Shown here: piece by piece, positions 1-9,096 of the stretch
Position numbering within the stretch: position 1 is the stretch's first letter
Layout of the letters: the number at the start of each line of letters is the position of its first letter
NCBI RefSeq assembly: GCF_014305095.1
Contig: NZ_JACRUI010000002.1
Coordinates: 528,282-592,281 of the forward strand
DNA: 64,000 bases
Reading direction: 5' to 3'
Source of the DNA: Flavobacterium kayseriense
GTDB lineage: Bacteria; Bacteroidota; Bacteroidia; Flavobacteriales; Flavobacteriaceae
The notes under the pieces: generated by a model
Seen by the model: the letters and a program-made list of their open reading frames with translations, nothing else
Databases searched by the model: none
What the model was told of the DNA's origin: nothing
Translations under genes and position numbers: made by a program

Positions 1-215
1 ACTTTTTGAAATATTCTAAAAACTAAACTATCTACTTTAGGCTCGATCGGTTTATAGGCTTTTATAAAATCATCTGACCTGGTTTTATCTTTTACAACCA
101 TGGCAACTTGAAAGCCTTCTTGTTTAAGAAAAAAACTGAGCTTATAAATTGCTTCATACGCACCATTAACATCACCTGTTGAAAGCAATAAAATTTTCTT
201 ATTTACATGTTCCAT
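1..215 (-). CDS. Glycosyltransferase, N-terminal fragment (runs off the window)
   Basis: Only the first 71 codons are inside the window; the gene continues past position 1. The start of the protein (MEHVNKKILLLSTGDVNGAY, then a helix rich in AIYKLSFFLKQ) resembles the first beta-alpha unit of GT-B glycosyltransferases of the GT4 type, in which a Gly-rich loop precedes a helix contacting the acceptor. The ATG at 215 overlaps the end of the Wzt gene by 13 bases, so it is in the same transcript and probably translationally coupled. Its position next to the ABC exporter suggests it builds the exported polysaccharide. Donor and acceptor cannot be told from this fragment. Confidence 0.6.
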   Translation of the reverse strand, partial: MEHVNKKILLLSTGDVNGAYEAIYKLSFFLKQEGFQVAMVVKDKTRSDDFIKAYKPIEPKVDSLVFRIFQK

Positions 216-1453
216 ATTACCGGTATTTTAAAAATGCCATTTTCAGTGTCACCATATTTAAACTCTTCTTGCCCTATATCTACTATGCTTAAAGTCATCT
301 TTTTATCAGGGAAATCTAATACTTTAATTTTTGGTATATCTAATGCTAATCCTAAGATGTAGTTGTTTGCAATTAAATTATCTTTTGGTATTTTAACAAT
401 CCAAGTTGTAACACCCTTAAAGTCAAGATCGCGCCTTGTAATAAATATAAGATTTTCATATTTGTCTAAAATAGAAAAGTTCAGTCTTGCACCTTCTACT
501 TTGCAGTTGTTATTTAGGGTAATGTGAATAAAAATTTCTTGATTGGTGAAATACTCGGTACAATTGTTTCCTTCGGCATCTTTAAGTTCTACTTCTAAAA
601 TTTGAGCTTCTTTTTTATCATTAACTTCAAAAATTAATTTTGATGAATTTTCATTATCTGCATTATTCAATAAATAGGAATCTAAAGTAGCGTCAATATT
701 TCCCGCAAAATTTAATCCGCCATTTTGAAGCAAAATTCCGTTATTACATAATGTTTTTACCGCGGCTAAATTATGACTTACAAAAAGCACCGTTCGTCCT
801 TCGCCTTTCGAAACATCGCCCATTTTTCCTAAGCATTTCTTCTGAAATTCAGCATCTCCAACAGCTAAAACTTCATCAATAATTAGAATTTCAGATTCAA
901 GATGTGCTGCTACTGCAAAAGCCAATCGAACAAACATCCCTGACGAATACCGTTTTACAGGAGTGTCAATGTATTTCTCTACCCCTGAGAAGGCCACGAT
1001 TTCATCAAACTTACGAGTGATTTCATGACGACGCATTCCAAGAATAGCACCGTTCATATAGATATTTTCTCTACCTGTCATCTCTGGGTTAAAACCTGTA
1101 CCTACTTCTAACAAAGATGCTATACGACCGTTCACTTTAAAATTACCCGTTGTAGGTTTAGTTACCTTGCTTAATAGCTTAAGTAATGTACTCTTTCCTG
1201 CACCGTTGCGACCAATAATACCCACCGCATCACCTTGCTCTATTTCAAAATTAATATCTTTTAAAGACCACACATAATCACTACCACCACTGACTGTGCG
1301 GTCATTGGAATCCCCAATTTTTAAATACGGGTCCTCTTTACCTCTGATTTTACTCCAAAATCGATTTAAATCATGCGTTAATGTGCCTGTCCCTACTTCT
1401 CCAAGTCGGTACTGCTTTGATATGTTTTCTGCTTGAATGGCTAATTGTTTCAT
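203..1453 (-). CDS. wzt: Polysaccharide ABC exporter, ATP-binding protein (Wzt-like)
   Basis: ATPase subunit of an ABC-2 exporter that moves lipid-linked polysaccharide across the inner membrane. Visible motifs are Walker A GRNGAGKS (residues 81-88), the signature YSSGM (169-173), Walker B LIIDE (190-194) and the H-loop SH at 226-227. The first ~50 residues hold the extra N-terminal stretch typical of the Wzt/TagH/RfbB group. Residues ~262-416 form a beta-rich extension that corresponds to the Wzt C-terminal carbohydrate-binding domain, which in E. coli O8/O9a recognises the finished chain end. It follows the permease gene by 52 bases. Which glycan it recognises is not readable from sequence. 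Confidence 0.9.
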   Translation of the reverse strand: MKQLAIQAENISKQYRLGEVGTGTLTHDLNRFWSKIRGKEDPYLKIGDSNDRTVSGGSDYVWSLKDINFEIEQGDAVGIIGRNGAGKSTLLKLLSKVTKPTTGNFKVNGRIASLLEVGTGFNPEMTGRENIYMNGAILGMRRHEITRKFDEIVAFSGVEKYIDTPVKRYSSGMFVRLAFAVAAHLESEILIIDEVLAVGDAEFQKKCLGKMGDVSKGEGRTVLFVSHNLAAVKTLCNNGILLQNGGLNFAGNIDATLDSYLLNNADNENSSKLIFEVNDKKEAQILEVELKDAEGNNCTEYFTNQEIFIHITLNNNCKVEGARLNFSILDKYENLIFITRRDLDFKGVTTWIVKIPKDNLIANNYILGLALDIPKIKVLDFPDKKMTLSIVDIGQEEFKYGDTENGIFKIPVIWNM

Positions 1454-1505
1454 TATAATTTTTTCGATTTTGAGATAATTTTCATGTAAGTTGCTTCCAT
1501 CAGAT

Positions 1506-2378
1506 TTAAACTGTATCCATGAAACTTTTCTCTACTTTATTAAATATGATAATCCCAATAGTTAGTATTATCGCAATAAGTAGCGTACTCATTCCTAAGT
1601 TAAATACTTCAAAACTACCAGATCCCAAATATCCATATCTAAAACATTCGAATATACCCGTTAACGGATTCGCATTAATGATCCACATGTATTTTTCAGG
1701 CATAGCCGAAATAGGATAGACTACAGGAGTAGCATACATTGCTAACTGTACCCCAAAGGCAAGTAAAAAACTTAAATCCTTATATTTGGTGGTCAATGCC
1801 GAAAAAATCATCCCTAATCCCAAGGCAAAAGCAGCCATCAATAAAATTAAAAAAGGAGTAGCTAAAACCCAAATATTAGGCTGAATCGAACCGACAACAA
1901 ACGTATAATACAATACCACGACAACAAACAAACTGAACTGAACTGCGAATTTCAATAAAGCTGAACAGACAACAGACAATGGAATTATTAATCTTGGAAA
2001 ATACACCTTGCCAAAAACTGAAGCATTGTCTCTAAAAACGGTGGAAGTTTTAGTTAAGGCCTCAGCAAAGTACCCCCAAATAGTAATTCCTGCTAAGTAA
2101 AAAGCAACCTGTGGTAATCCGTCAGTAGATAACTTAGCAATTTGTCCAAAAAGAATCACGTACATGACCATTGTTATCAATGGTTGAAAGATAAACCAAA
2201 GTGGCCCTAATATGGTTTGCTTATAAAAAGTAATGAAATCTCTTTTTATAAGTAGCAATAGCAAATCTCTATATTGCCAAACTTCATTTAAATTAACCGA
2301 AAACAGTGAATCCTTAGACTTAATTTCTTCTGTCCAGTTTTGTTCTGGTCTAGCGGTACTCGTATTAGGCTCTTGCAT
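1506..2378 (-). CDS. wzm: Polysaccharide ABC exporter, permease (Wzm-like)
   Basis: Inner-membrane ABC-2 type permease of 290 residues, the normal length for Wzm/KpsM/TagG proteins. A cytoplasmic N-terminus of about 55 residues carries the family's entry sequence (LLLLLIKRDFITFYKQT), followed by LGPLWFIFQPLITMVMYVIL as the first membrane segment and about five more hydrophobic segments. It pairs with the Wzt-like ATPase immediately downstream. The presence of an ABC exporter argues that at least one polymer is completed in the cytoplasm and then flipped. This matters because the same cluster also has Wza and Wzc, which often accompany Wzx/Wzy systems. Confidence 0.9.
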   Translation of the reverse strand: MQEPNTSTARPEQNWTEEIKSKDSLFSVNLNEVWQYRDLLLLLIKRDFITFYKQTILGPLWFIFQPLITMVMYVILFGQIAKLSTDGLPQVAFYLAGITIWGYFAEALTKTSTVFRDNASVFGKVYFPRLIIPLSVVCSALLKFAVQFSLFVVVVLYYTFVVGSIQPNIWVLATPFLILLMAAFALGLGMIFSALTTKYKDLSFLLAFGVQLAMYATPVVYPISAMPEKYMWIINANPLTGIFECFRYGYLGSGSFEVFNLGMSTLLIAIILTIGIIIFNKVEKSFMDTV

Positions 2379-2453
2379 GTATGGAGTTAAGATTGTGTTT
2401 ATTTAAAAGTAATTAGTGAAACTGCATTGCGCCATATTCGCGCTTGACTATTT

Positions 2454-3389
2454 TTAAACTATCGCTCTAAAATAGGCTATGGTTTTAATCAATCCTTCAT
2501 TGAGTTGTATTTGAGGCTCCCAACCATTAAGATTCGCTTTTGCTAATGTAATATCGGGCTGACGTTGTTTGGGATCGTCTTGGGGTAAAGGCAGGTGAAC
2601 AATTTTAGACTTAGAATCCGTTAAAGCTATAACTGCTTCTGCCAGTTCGAGCATTGTAAATTCATTTGGGTTTCCAATATTTACTGGACCTAGAAAACCA
2701 TCGGCTGAGTTCATCATGCGGATCATTCCCTCTACTAAATCATCCACATACTGGAAAGAACGAGTTTGTAAACCGTCTCCAAAAATAGTAATGTCTTCTC
2801 CTTTTAACGCCTGTACAATAAAATTAGAAACCACACGACCATCGGCGGGGTTCATATTAGGACCGTACGTATTAAAAATACGGATGATTTTAATATTGAC
2901 CTGATTTTGATTGTGGTAATCCATGAATAACGTCTCTGCACATCGTTTCCCTTCGTCATAGCAGGAACGAATTCCGATAGGGTTTACATTCCCCCAATAG
3001 GTTTCTGGTTGCGGATGAACGGTTGGATCACCATACACCTCACTTGTACTTGCTTGCAGAATTTTAGCTTTGACACGCTTCGCCAATCCTAAGGTGTTAA
3101 TCGCTCCCATAACCGAAGTCTTAATCGTTTTTATAGGATTGTATTGGTAGTGCACCGGGCTAGCTGGGCATGCCAAATTGTATATTTCATCAACTTCGGC
3201 ATAAAAAGGCTCTGTAATATCGTGACGAACCAATTCGAAACGAGGATTACCCATCAAGTGTAAAATATTTTTTTTATCCCCTGTAAAATAATTATCCAAG
3301 CAAATCACATCATGACCTTCGTTGATTAAACGCGGACACAAATGTGACCCTACGAATCCCGCTCCACCGGTCACTAATATTTTTTTCAT
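2454..3389 (-). CDS. uxs: UDP-glucuronate decarboxylase (UDP-xylose synthase)
   Basis: Short-chain dehydrogenase of the extended class that oxidises UDP-glucuronate at C4, decarboxylates it and re-reduces it to UDP-xylose. The NAD motif GGAGFVG lies at residues 8-14 and the catalytic Y144-x3-K148 in [10 protein letters not shown], a sequence typical of [15 protein letters not shown] is another UXS hallmark. I chose the ATG at 3389 ([11 protein letters not shown], 311 aa). A GTG at 3407 would add only MIKNNP ahead of the Rossmann strand. Its substrate is supplied by the UDP-glucose dehydrogenase at 6659-8050, so the two genes form a UDP-Glc to UDP-GlcA to UDP-Xyl pathway. Confidence 0.88.
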   Translation of the reverse strand: MKKILVTGGAGFVGSHLCPRLINEGHDVICLDNYFTGDKKNILHLMGNPRFELVRHDITEPFYAEVDEIYNLACPASPVHYQYNPIKTIKTSVMGAINTLGLAKRVKAKILQASTSEVYGDPTVHPQPETYWGNVNPIGIRSCYDEGKRCAETLFMDYHNQNQVNIKIIRIFNTYGPNMNPADGRVVSNFIVQALKGEDITIFGDGLQTRSFQYVDDLVEGMIRMMNSADGFLGPVNIGNPNEFTMLELAEAVIALTDSKSKIVHLPLPQDDPKQRQPDITLAKANLNGWEPQIQLNEGLIKTIAYFRAIV

Positions 3390-3487
3390 GGGATTATTTT
3401 TTATCACTTAGTGGCAACCTTAATAGGGTTACATAAGTGAAGTATATTTTATTTGTGATTAGAAATTTAAATCAGCGTTTTTACATA

Positions 3488-4492
3488 CTAATTTAACAAT
3501 TCAGAATGTTGTCTCTCTAATGCCGAGTAAACATTTTTTACATCCTGCGAAGATTGTTTTTGTAATATCAAGTTAGCAGTGGGTGTATAGACAAAAATGG
3601 TGTCCTTTACTCCCACAAATGCAGTAAAATTGTTCGTTCCAATAACCATATTACCATGTTTATCCACTGGATGACCAATTGTTTTTAAATAGTCATAAAC
3701 CGATTCAAAAGAACCTAAATCAGACCAAGTGAACTGCGCCGAAACTACTTTTATCTTTTTACTGCGCTCCATCACTGCATAATCGATACTTATAGATGGA
3801 ATCTCTAACGAAAGTACTAAATCTAGATTACCCTCTATATTACTCTCCCAAACAATTTTTGATTTCTCGTAGACTTCAGGAGTGTATTTTTTTAACTCTT
3901 CTAAAAAGACACTTGCTTTGAAACAAAACATCCCGCTGTTCCATAAAAAGTTTCCTTTTTCTATAAAATCAGTGGCCGTTACTTGGTTTGGTTTTTCTCT
4001 GAATGAGATTACGCTATCTCCCTTTCGTTCAATGTACCCATAACCCGTTTCTGGTTTCGTTGGCACGATACCGAAGGTGACTATAAAACCATTATTAGCT
4101 TTTTCAATCGCTTCTTGGATAGACTGCTCATATAAATCAGCATTGCCAATGATATGATCAGATGGCGTTACTATTAATATTTCGTCAGGGTCTGAGGCAA
4201 ATGCAGCAAATGCAATCGCTGCAGCTGTATTTCTTGGAGTTGACTCAATTATATCAATATAAGACGTATTCGATTTCTCTAATACTTTTTCGCTTAAATG
4301 ACGATTATCTATATTACCCACAACCATCACTTTATCAGCAATATTTTTATTACGATCTACGGTCATTTCAAATAACGACTTGCCATCAAAAATATCGAGA
4401 TATTGTTTGGGTTGACTTTTACGAGACAATGGCCATAACCTACTGCCCACACCTCCCGTTAATATTACATGTGTAATGGATTTACTTTCCAT
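3488..4492 (-). CDS. manC: Mannose-1-phosphate guanylyltransferase
   Basis: Makes GDP-mannose from mannose-1-phosphate and GTP. The nucleotidyltransferase signature GGVGSRLWPLSRKSQPKQ sits at residues ~13-30, with the substrate sequences VTPSDH and GYGYIE and FLWNSGMF further on. At 334 residues it is the single-domain form without the C-terminal phosphomannose isomerase cupin found in longer ManC/AlgA proteins. It lies 38 bases after the WbpO-like dehydrogenase gene in the same direction. GDP-mannose may be used directly or as precursor of GDP-fucose or GDP-rhamnose, but no converting enzyme is in the window. Confidence 0.9.
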   Translation of the reverse strand: MESKSITHVILTGGVGSRLWPLSRKSQPKQYLDIFDGKSLFEMTVDRNKNIADKVMVVGNIDNRHLSEKVLEKSNTSYIDIIESTPRNTAAAIAFAAFASDPDEILIVTPSDHIIGNADLYEQSIQEAIEKANNGFIVTFGIVPTKPETGYGYIERKGDSVISFREKPNQVTATDFIEKGNFLWNSGMFCFKASVFLEELKKYTPEVYEKSKIVWESNIEGNLDLVLSLEIPSISIDYAVMERSKKIKVVSAQFTWSDLGSFESVYDYLKTIGHPVDKHGNMVIGTNNFTAFVGVKDTIFVYTPTANLILQKQSSQDVKNVYSALERQHSELLN

Positions 4493-4530
4493 AATAATTT
4501 AAAACTCTTATTAATCTATAAAATTAATTA

Positions 4531-5814
4531 CTATAAACGACCGTCTGCTCTACTACCCAAAACACCTTTTACGTCGTACAAAATACTTAAAGGTTTTTGT
4601 AAAGCTTCAAAGTCGAGCGATAAAAATGCCTGGTGTGACACTCCCAAAACTACTGCATCAAATGCAGCGCTTGGCAATACAGTGCAAGTAGTAATTCCGT
4701 ATTCCTTTAATACAGCTTCTGGGTCAGCAACAGGATCATGAGTTGTAATTACAATCCCATAATCGACTAAAGCTTCGATGACATTAATTACTTTAGTATT
4801 TCGAACGTCTGGACAATTTTCTTTAAAAGTAATACCCAACATCAATAAAGAGGCTCCTTTTACAGAAATACCTTTTTTGATCATCAATTTTACAATTTGC
4901 GAAGCGACATAATCCGCCATACTATCGTTCAAACGTCTTCCCGCTAAAATGATTTCTGGATGGTAACCAAATTCTTGCGCTCTTTGAGCCAAATAATAAG
5001 GATCGACACCAATGCAGTGACCTCCAACCAAACCGGGTTTAAAAGGTAAAAAATTCCATTTTGTACTTGCGGCTTCTAACACAGCTTGAGTATCAATATT
5101 CATTAGGTTGAATATCTTTGCTAATTCATTTACAAAGGCGATATTGATATCCCGTTGCGAATTTTCAATAACTTTAGCTGCCTCGGCTACTTTGATAGAG
5201 GGTGCTAAATGAGTACCTGCCGTAATCACGGAGCGGTACAATGCATCTACTTTTAATCCTACTTCAGGCGTAGAACCAGAAGTAACTTTCAAAATTTTAT
5301 CTACCGTATGTTCTTTGTCACCTGGATTGATTCTTTCAGGAGAATACCCCACAAAAAAATCAATATTAAAAGACAAGCCTGATATTTTTTCTAAAACAGG
5401 AACACATTCCTCTTCTGTAGCACCAGGGTAAACAGTAGATTCATAAATTACAACATCTCCTTTTTTCAACACTTGACCTACCGTCTCACTCGCTTTAAAT
5501 AAAGGGGTCAAATCTGGCCTATTGTTTTTATCAACTGGCGTGGGTACTGTGATGATATAACAATTACAGTCCTTTATGTGATCGATTTCATTTGTAACAT
5601 AAAGACCGTTACTTGTACTTAGCTCTTGAAGCAAAACCTTATTTAAAGATATAGCATCAATTTCTAAAGTAGCATCTAAACCCGTTTTTAATTCAGCTAC
5701 TCTAACCTCATTAATATCAAAACCAACAACAGTATAATTGGTTGCAAATAGTCTAGCCAATGGCAAACCCACATAACCAAGACCTACAACAGCAATTTTT
5801 GAATTATTGAACAT
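4531..5814 (-). CDS. wbpO: UDP-N-acetylgalactosamine 6-dehydrogenase, WbpO/TviB-like
   Basis: Nucleotide-sugar dehydrogenase that oxidises the C6 hydroxyl of a UDP-N-acetylhexosamine to the uronic acid with two NAD+. The N-terminal motif GLGYVG is at residues 11-16 and the catalytic cysteine is C267 in LVGGHCIGVDPYY. The reading resembles Pseudomonas WbpO and Salmonella TviB. The WbpP-type epimerase at 8093-9076 would provide UDP-GalNAc, so UDP-GalNAcA is the likely product. A WbpA-like activity on UDP-GlcNAc cannot be ruled out. The gene is preceded by a 305-base non-coding stretch with its own promoter-like box, and by the regulator upxY. Confidence 0.85.
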   Translation of the reverse strand: MFNNSKIAVVGLGYVGLPLARLFATNYTVVGFDINEVRVAELKTGLDATLEIDAISLNKVLLQELSTSNGLYVTNEIDHIKDCNCYIITVPTPVDKNNRPDLTPLFKASETVGQVLKKGDVVIYESTVYPGATEEECVPVLEKISGLSFNIDFFVGYSPERINPGDKEHTVDKILKVTSGSTPEVGLKVDALYRSVITAGTHLAPSIKVAEAAKVIENSQRDINIAFVNELAKIFNLMNIDTQAVLEAASTKWNFLPFKPGLVGGHCIGVDPYYLAQRAQEFGYHPEIILAGRRLNDSMADYVASQIVKLMIKKGISVKGASLLMLGITFKENCPDVRNTKVINVIEALVDYGIVITTHDPVADPEAVLKEYGITTCTVLPSAAFDAVVLGVSHQAFLSLDFEALQKPLSILYDVKGVLGSRADGRL

Positions 5815-6119
5815 AGTATTTTTTTGTAATCTAGAAATAACTCACAATTTTACACAGCTTCGCAACTCAAACTCACATAAAAGGAGCTCAAATTGCATTT
5901 ATTTCGAGGCAAATATAGCTACAATAAGCCATACATCCTTAATTTTTTGTTAAACAAAATGAAGATCAGAGGGTACCACAACAGCACCAAGTCTTAACTA
6001 ACTAGACATCAATACTCATTCAAAATAAATGAATAATTATCGAATCTTAAAATCACTATATTTAGTGAGTATCCAAAACGTCTAAAAGCAAGAATTACTT
6101 TTCTTTAGCATCTGTACTT
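5815..6119 (-). other. Non-coding leader between upxY and wbpO
   Basis: This is the longest gap in the polysaccharide cluster. No convincing ORF is seen on either strand. It contains a perfect -7 box on the minus strand at 5910-5917, giving wbpO an untranslated leader of roughly 90 bases, and a small inverted repeat (CACTA/TAGTG at 6054-6067). I see no strong intrinsic terminator. As it directly follows a NusG-like gene it is a reasonable place for transcription pausing or antitermination, but no known ops-type element is recognised. Confidence 0.5.
5910..5917 (-). promoter_or_regulatory. Putative promoter -7 box of wbpO
   Basis: On the minus strand this reads TATATTTG, an exact match to the Bacteroidota TAnnTTTG box. 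The flanking bases make an 11-mer, AGCTATATTTG, identical to that before wza. No clear -33 TTTG lies at the normal distance. A start about 90 bases before the wbpO ATG is predicted. Confidence 0.4.
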
Positions 6120-6590
6120 CTATTCTTTATTTATTTTCATCTTTAATATGCAACCTAGGGATTCTAAGACGAGTATATAATTATTACTATTCACTTGCTG
6201 GACAATTGCTTTTTGAGACAAGAAAGGACCTGACTCAATTTCTACACTGTCACCCACTTTATAATGAGATACTGAGATATCAGTATCAACAGTATTATTA
6301 AGCCATTTTTTTATCACTTTAATTTCTTCATCTCTAACAATCGCTGGTTTGCCTAACCAAAAAAGATAACGAACAACCCCAGGTGAATCGAAAACCACAT
6401 TTCTGTCTGCTTCAGATAATTGAACAAAAATATAGGAATTAAAAAGTGGCACTTCCACCTTTTTTTTCCTATCGGACCACTGTCGCACTTGGACAACCAG
6501 AGGACAGTAGCATTCAATTCCGTTTTTACTCAATTGTTCTGCTACTTTCTTTTCCCACTTTGGTTTTGTATATAGTACGTACCAATTCAT
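6120..6590 (-). CDS. upxY: NusG-like transcription regulator of polysaccharide genes (UpxY family)
   Basis: A 156-residue NusG paralogue. The NGN domain (MNWYVLYTKPKWEKKVAEQL onward, residues 1-95) includes the family's VPLFNSYIFVQ sequence, and a KOW domain follows at ~108-150 (YKVGDSVEIESGPF). In Bacteroides, UpxY proteins bind RNA polymerase and let it read through the leader of their own capsule operon, while RfaH does the equivalent in E. coli. Here the gene is not first in the operon: wza, wzc, wbpP and ugd precede it, and wbpO and the exporter genes follow a 305-base gap. This suggests it acts on the downstream half, which is inference. Confidence 0.88.
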   Translation of the reverse strand: MNWYVLYTKPKWEKKVAEQLSKNGIECYCPLVVQVRQWSDRKKKVEVPLFNSYIFVQLSEADRNVVFDSPGVVRYLFWLGKPAIVRDEEIKVIKKWLNNTVDTDISVSHYKVGDSVEIESGPFLSQKAIVQQVNSNNYILVLESLGCILKMKINKE

Positions 6591-6658
6591 CTTGATCTTT
6601 TTATTAAAATAAAATTGTGACTAATTGTAATAATTTCGCTTTTGCATGCTGCGCATTA

Positions 6659-8050
6659 TTACGAACCAATTGCTTGATACACAAAACCAATTGCTCTTAA
6701 AGCCGGACCATCTAAAACGTTTCTACCGTCAAAAATAAAAGCAGGCTTTTGCATCGAATCATATATCGATTGCCAATCGTAATCCGTAAACTCATCCCAT
6801 TCTGTCAAAACAGCTATAGCGTATGCATCCTTACAGGCCTCATAAGGTGCGGCAAAGGATTGAATGCTCGATTCGTTTGCAGCAGCGTTTCTCGTTTGTA
6901 GGCCATCTAAATCAGCTAATACTTTTTTCCTAGAAACTTTAGGGTCATACACTGCAATATGTGCATTTTCATTAATTAAATCATCTGCCACATAAATCGC
7001 AGCTGACTCTCTAGTATCATTAGTGTCCTTCTTAAATGCCCAACCCAAAAAAGTTATTTTTTTTCCAGACACTGTATTATACAAGGTTTGCACAATATTA
7101 CTAGAAAAACGCCTTTTTTGGTAATCGTTCATAATAATTACTTGCTCCCAATAATCTGCAACTTCATTTAGGCCATAGGATTTAGCAATGTACACCAGAT
7201 TTAAAATATCTTTTTGAAAACAAGACCCTCCAAAACCTACCGAAGCTTTTAAAAACTTGGAACCTATCCTACTATCCATTCCAATAGCTCTTGCTACTTC
7301 ATTAACATCCGCACCTGTTTTTTCACAAAGTTCAGACATCGCATTAATAGATGATATCCTTTGCGCCAAGAAAGCATTAGCCGTTAACTTTGAAAGTTCA
7401 GATGACCATACATTGGTTGTCAATATTTTATCCTTAGCAACCCAATTTGCATAAACATCAACAAGTAACTGCATTGCGTTTTGCCCTTCTGGAGAACTAT
7501 CACCACCTATCAAAATACGATCAGGGTTTAACAAGTCTTGAACAGCAGTACCTTCAGCAAGGAATTCAGGATTAGAAAGTATCTGAAACTGAACACCATT
7601 TCCGGTGTTGTCTAAAATACTTTTGATAGCCTCGGCTGTACGAACGGGTAAAGTCGATTTTTCTACAACAATTTTATCATCTTTGGCAACTCTAGCAATT
7701 TGGCGAGCACACAATTCGATAAATTTTAAATCTGCAGCCATGCCCTTCCCTTTTCCATAAGTCTTCGTTGGCGTATTGACTGAAATAAAAATAACTTGAG
7801 CCTCATCAATAGCTTTTTCAACTTCAGTAGAGAAAAATAAGTTTCTTCCTCTAGCCTCAGCTACTACTTCTGCCAACCCTGGCTCATATATAGGAATATT
7901 ATTAACGTCTTTATCATTCCAGGCCGCTATGCGCTCTGTATTCAAATCGACAACAGTTACATTGATGTGAGGACATTTTTGTGCGATGATTGCCATAGTA
8001 GGACCTCCAACATATCCTGCACCAATACAACAGATATTAGTAATTTTCAT
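6659..8050 (-). CDS. ugd: UDP-glucose 6-dehydrogenase, animal-like type
   Basis: Oxidises UDP-glucose to UDP-glucuronate. The NAD motif GAGYVGGP lies at residues 10-17 and the catalytic cysteine is C277 in [11 protein letters not shown]. The protein has 463 residues and its sequence resembles animal UGDH (for example [14 protein letters not shown], the MNDYQKRRF stretch and [13 protein letters not shown]) more than the ~390-residue bacterial Ugd type. Such long UGDHs are known in Bacteroidota. UDP-GlcA can be used as such or passed to the UXS enzyme at 2454-3389. The gene sits 42 bases after wbpP and 68 bases before upxY. Confidence 0.93.
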   Translation of the reverse strand: MKITNICCIGAGYVGGPTMAIIAQKCPHINVTVVDLNTERIAAWNDKDVNNIPIYEPGLAEVVAEARGRNLFFSTEVEKAIDEAQVIFISVNTPTKTYGKGKGMAADLKFIELCARQIARVAKDDKIVVEKSTLPVRTAEAIKSILDNTGNGVQFQILSNPEFLAEGTAVQDLLNPDRILIGGDSSPEGQNAMQLLVDVYANWVAKDKILTTNVWSSELSKLTANAFLAQRISSINAMSELCEKTGADVNEVARAIGMDSRIGSKFLKASVGFGGSCFQKDILNLVYIAKSYGLNEVADYWEQVIIMNDYQKRRFSSNIVQTLYNTVSGKKITFLGWAFKKDTNDTRESAAIYVADDLINENAHIAVYDPKVSRKKVLADLDGLQTRNAAANESSIQSFAAPYEACKDAYAIAVLTEWDEFTDYDWQSIYDSMQKPAFIFDGRNVLDGPALRAIGFVYQAIGS

Positions 8051-8092
8051 TTGATTAAAATTTTCAATTATTATGTAGCTAGACTAGCTTGT

Positions 8093-9076
8093 TTATTTTA
8101 GATTATTCCAATACCAATCAATAGCTTCCTTTAAACCTTCTTGAAGCGAAAACTTTGGGCTATATCCTAATGCTTTTTTTGCTTTGTCGATACTGGCTAA
8201 TGAGTGCGGAATATCTCCCTCTCTGTTTGCACCGTAAACAATTTGGACATCTTTAATTCTTGGATCATAAGTCCCCAAATACTCTTTTAAATAAGACACT
8301 AAATCATTTAGTGTATTGCGATCACCAAAAGCGGTATTGTAAACCGTATTTACTGCTTCTTTATTCGTCGTACCAATTGCTAGTTCATTCATTTGAATAA
8401 CATTATCGATATAGGTAAAATCGCGAGAATAGTTACCGTCCCCATTTATTTGCGGACTTTCGAGTTGCATTAATTGCATTACAAATTTTGGTATCACAGC
8501 AGCATAGGCTCCTAGAGGATCTTGCTTGCGACCAAAAACATTAAAATAACGAAGTCCAATCGTTTCTAAACCGTAGGTCCTACTAAAAATATCGGCATAC
8601 AACTCATTTACATATTTTGTAATAGCGTAAGGAGAAAGCGGCTTGCCAATCACTTCTTCTACCTTAGGTAGACCCACTGAATCTCCGTAAGTAGATGAAC
8701 TAGCAGCGTAAACAAAACGTTTTACATTAGCATCACGAGCGGCCGTTAACATATTCAAAAATCCACTTACATTGACATCATTGGTAGTAATTGGATCTTT
8801 TATAGATCGTGGTACTGAACCAAGGGCCGCTTGATGCAACACATAATCGACACCAGTTACTGCTTTATTACAATCGTCTATATTCCGAATATCCCCTTCG
8901 ATCAATTTAAAATTGGGATTATTTATAAAATCTTTTAGATTGTGCTTGTGTCCGGTTGCAAAATTATCGAGACATAGTACATTATTTCCTTTCAACAAAA
9001 AATACTCACAGAGGTTGGATCCTATAAATCCCGCTCCGCCAGTAACCAAAATTGTACTTTTTGTATCTGTTAGCAT
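8093..9076 (-). CDS. wbpP: UDP-N-acetylglucosamine 4-epimerase, WbpP/TviC-like
   Basis: Extended short-chain dehydrogenase of 327 residues that interconverts UDP-GlcNAc and UDP-GalNAc. NAD motif GGAGFIG at 13-19; catalytic Y150-x3-K154 in SPYAITKYVNELYAD. The stretches VDYVLHQAALGSVPRS and RYFNVFGRKQDPLGAYA closely resemble Pseudomonas WbpP, which prefers N-acetylated sugars. Together with the WbpO-like enzyme it forms the classical two-step route UDP-GlcNAc to UDP-GalNAc to UDP-GalNAcA. Epimerisation of UDP-GlcNAcA after oxidation is an alternative order. It follows wzc by 20 bases. Confidence 0.88.
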   Translation of the reverse strand: MLTDTKSTILVTGGAGFIGSNLCEYFLLKGNNVLCLDNFATGHKHNLKDFINNPNFKLIEGDIRNIDDCNKAVTGVDYVLHQAALGSVPRSIKDPITTNDVNVSGFLNMLTAARDANVKRFVYAASSSTYGDSVGLPKVEEVIGKPLSPYAITKYVNELYADIFSRTYGLETIGLRYFNVFGRKQDPLGAYAAVIPKFVMQLMQLESPQINGDGNYSRDFTYIDNVIQMNELAIGTTNKEAVNTVYNTAFGDRNTLNDLVSYLKEYLGTYDPRIKDVQIVYGANREGDIPHSLASIDKAKKALGYSPKFSLQEGLKEAIDWYWNNLK

Positions 9077-9096
9077 AGTAGTTTATCTATTAAATT

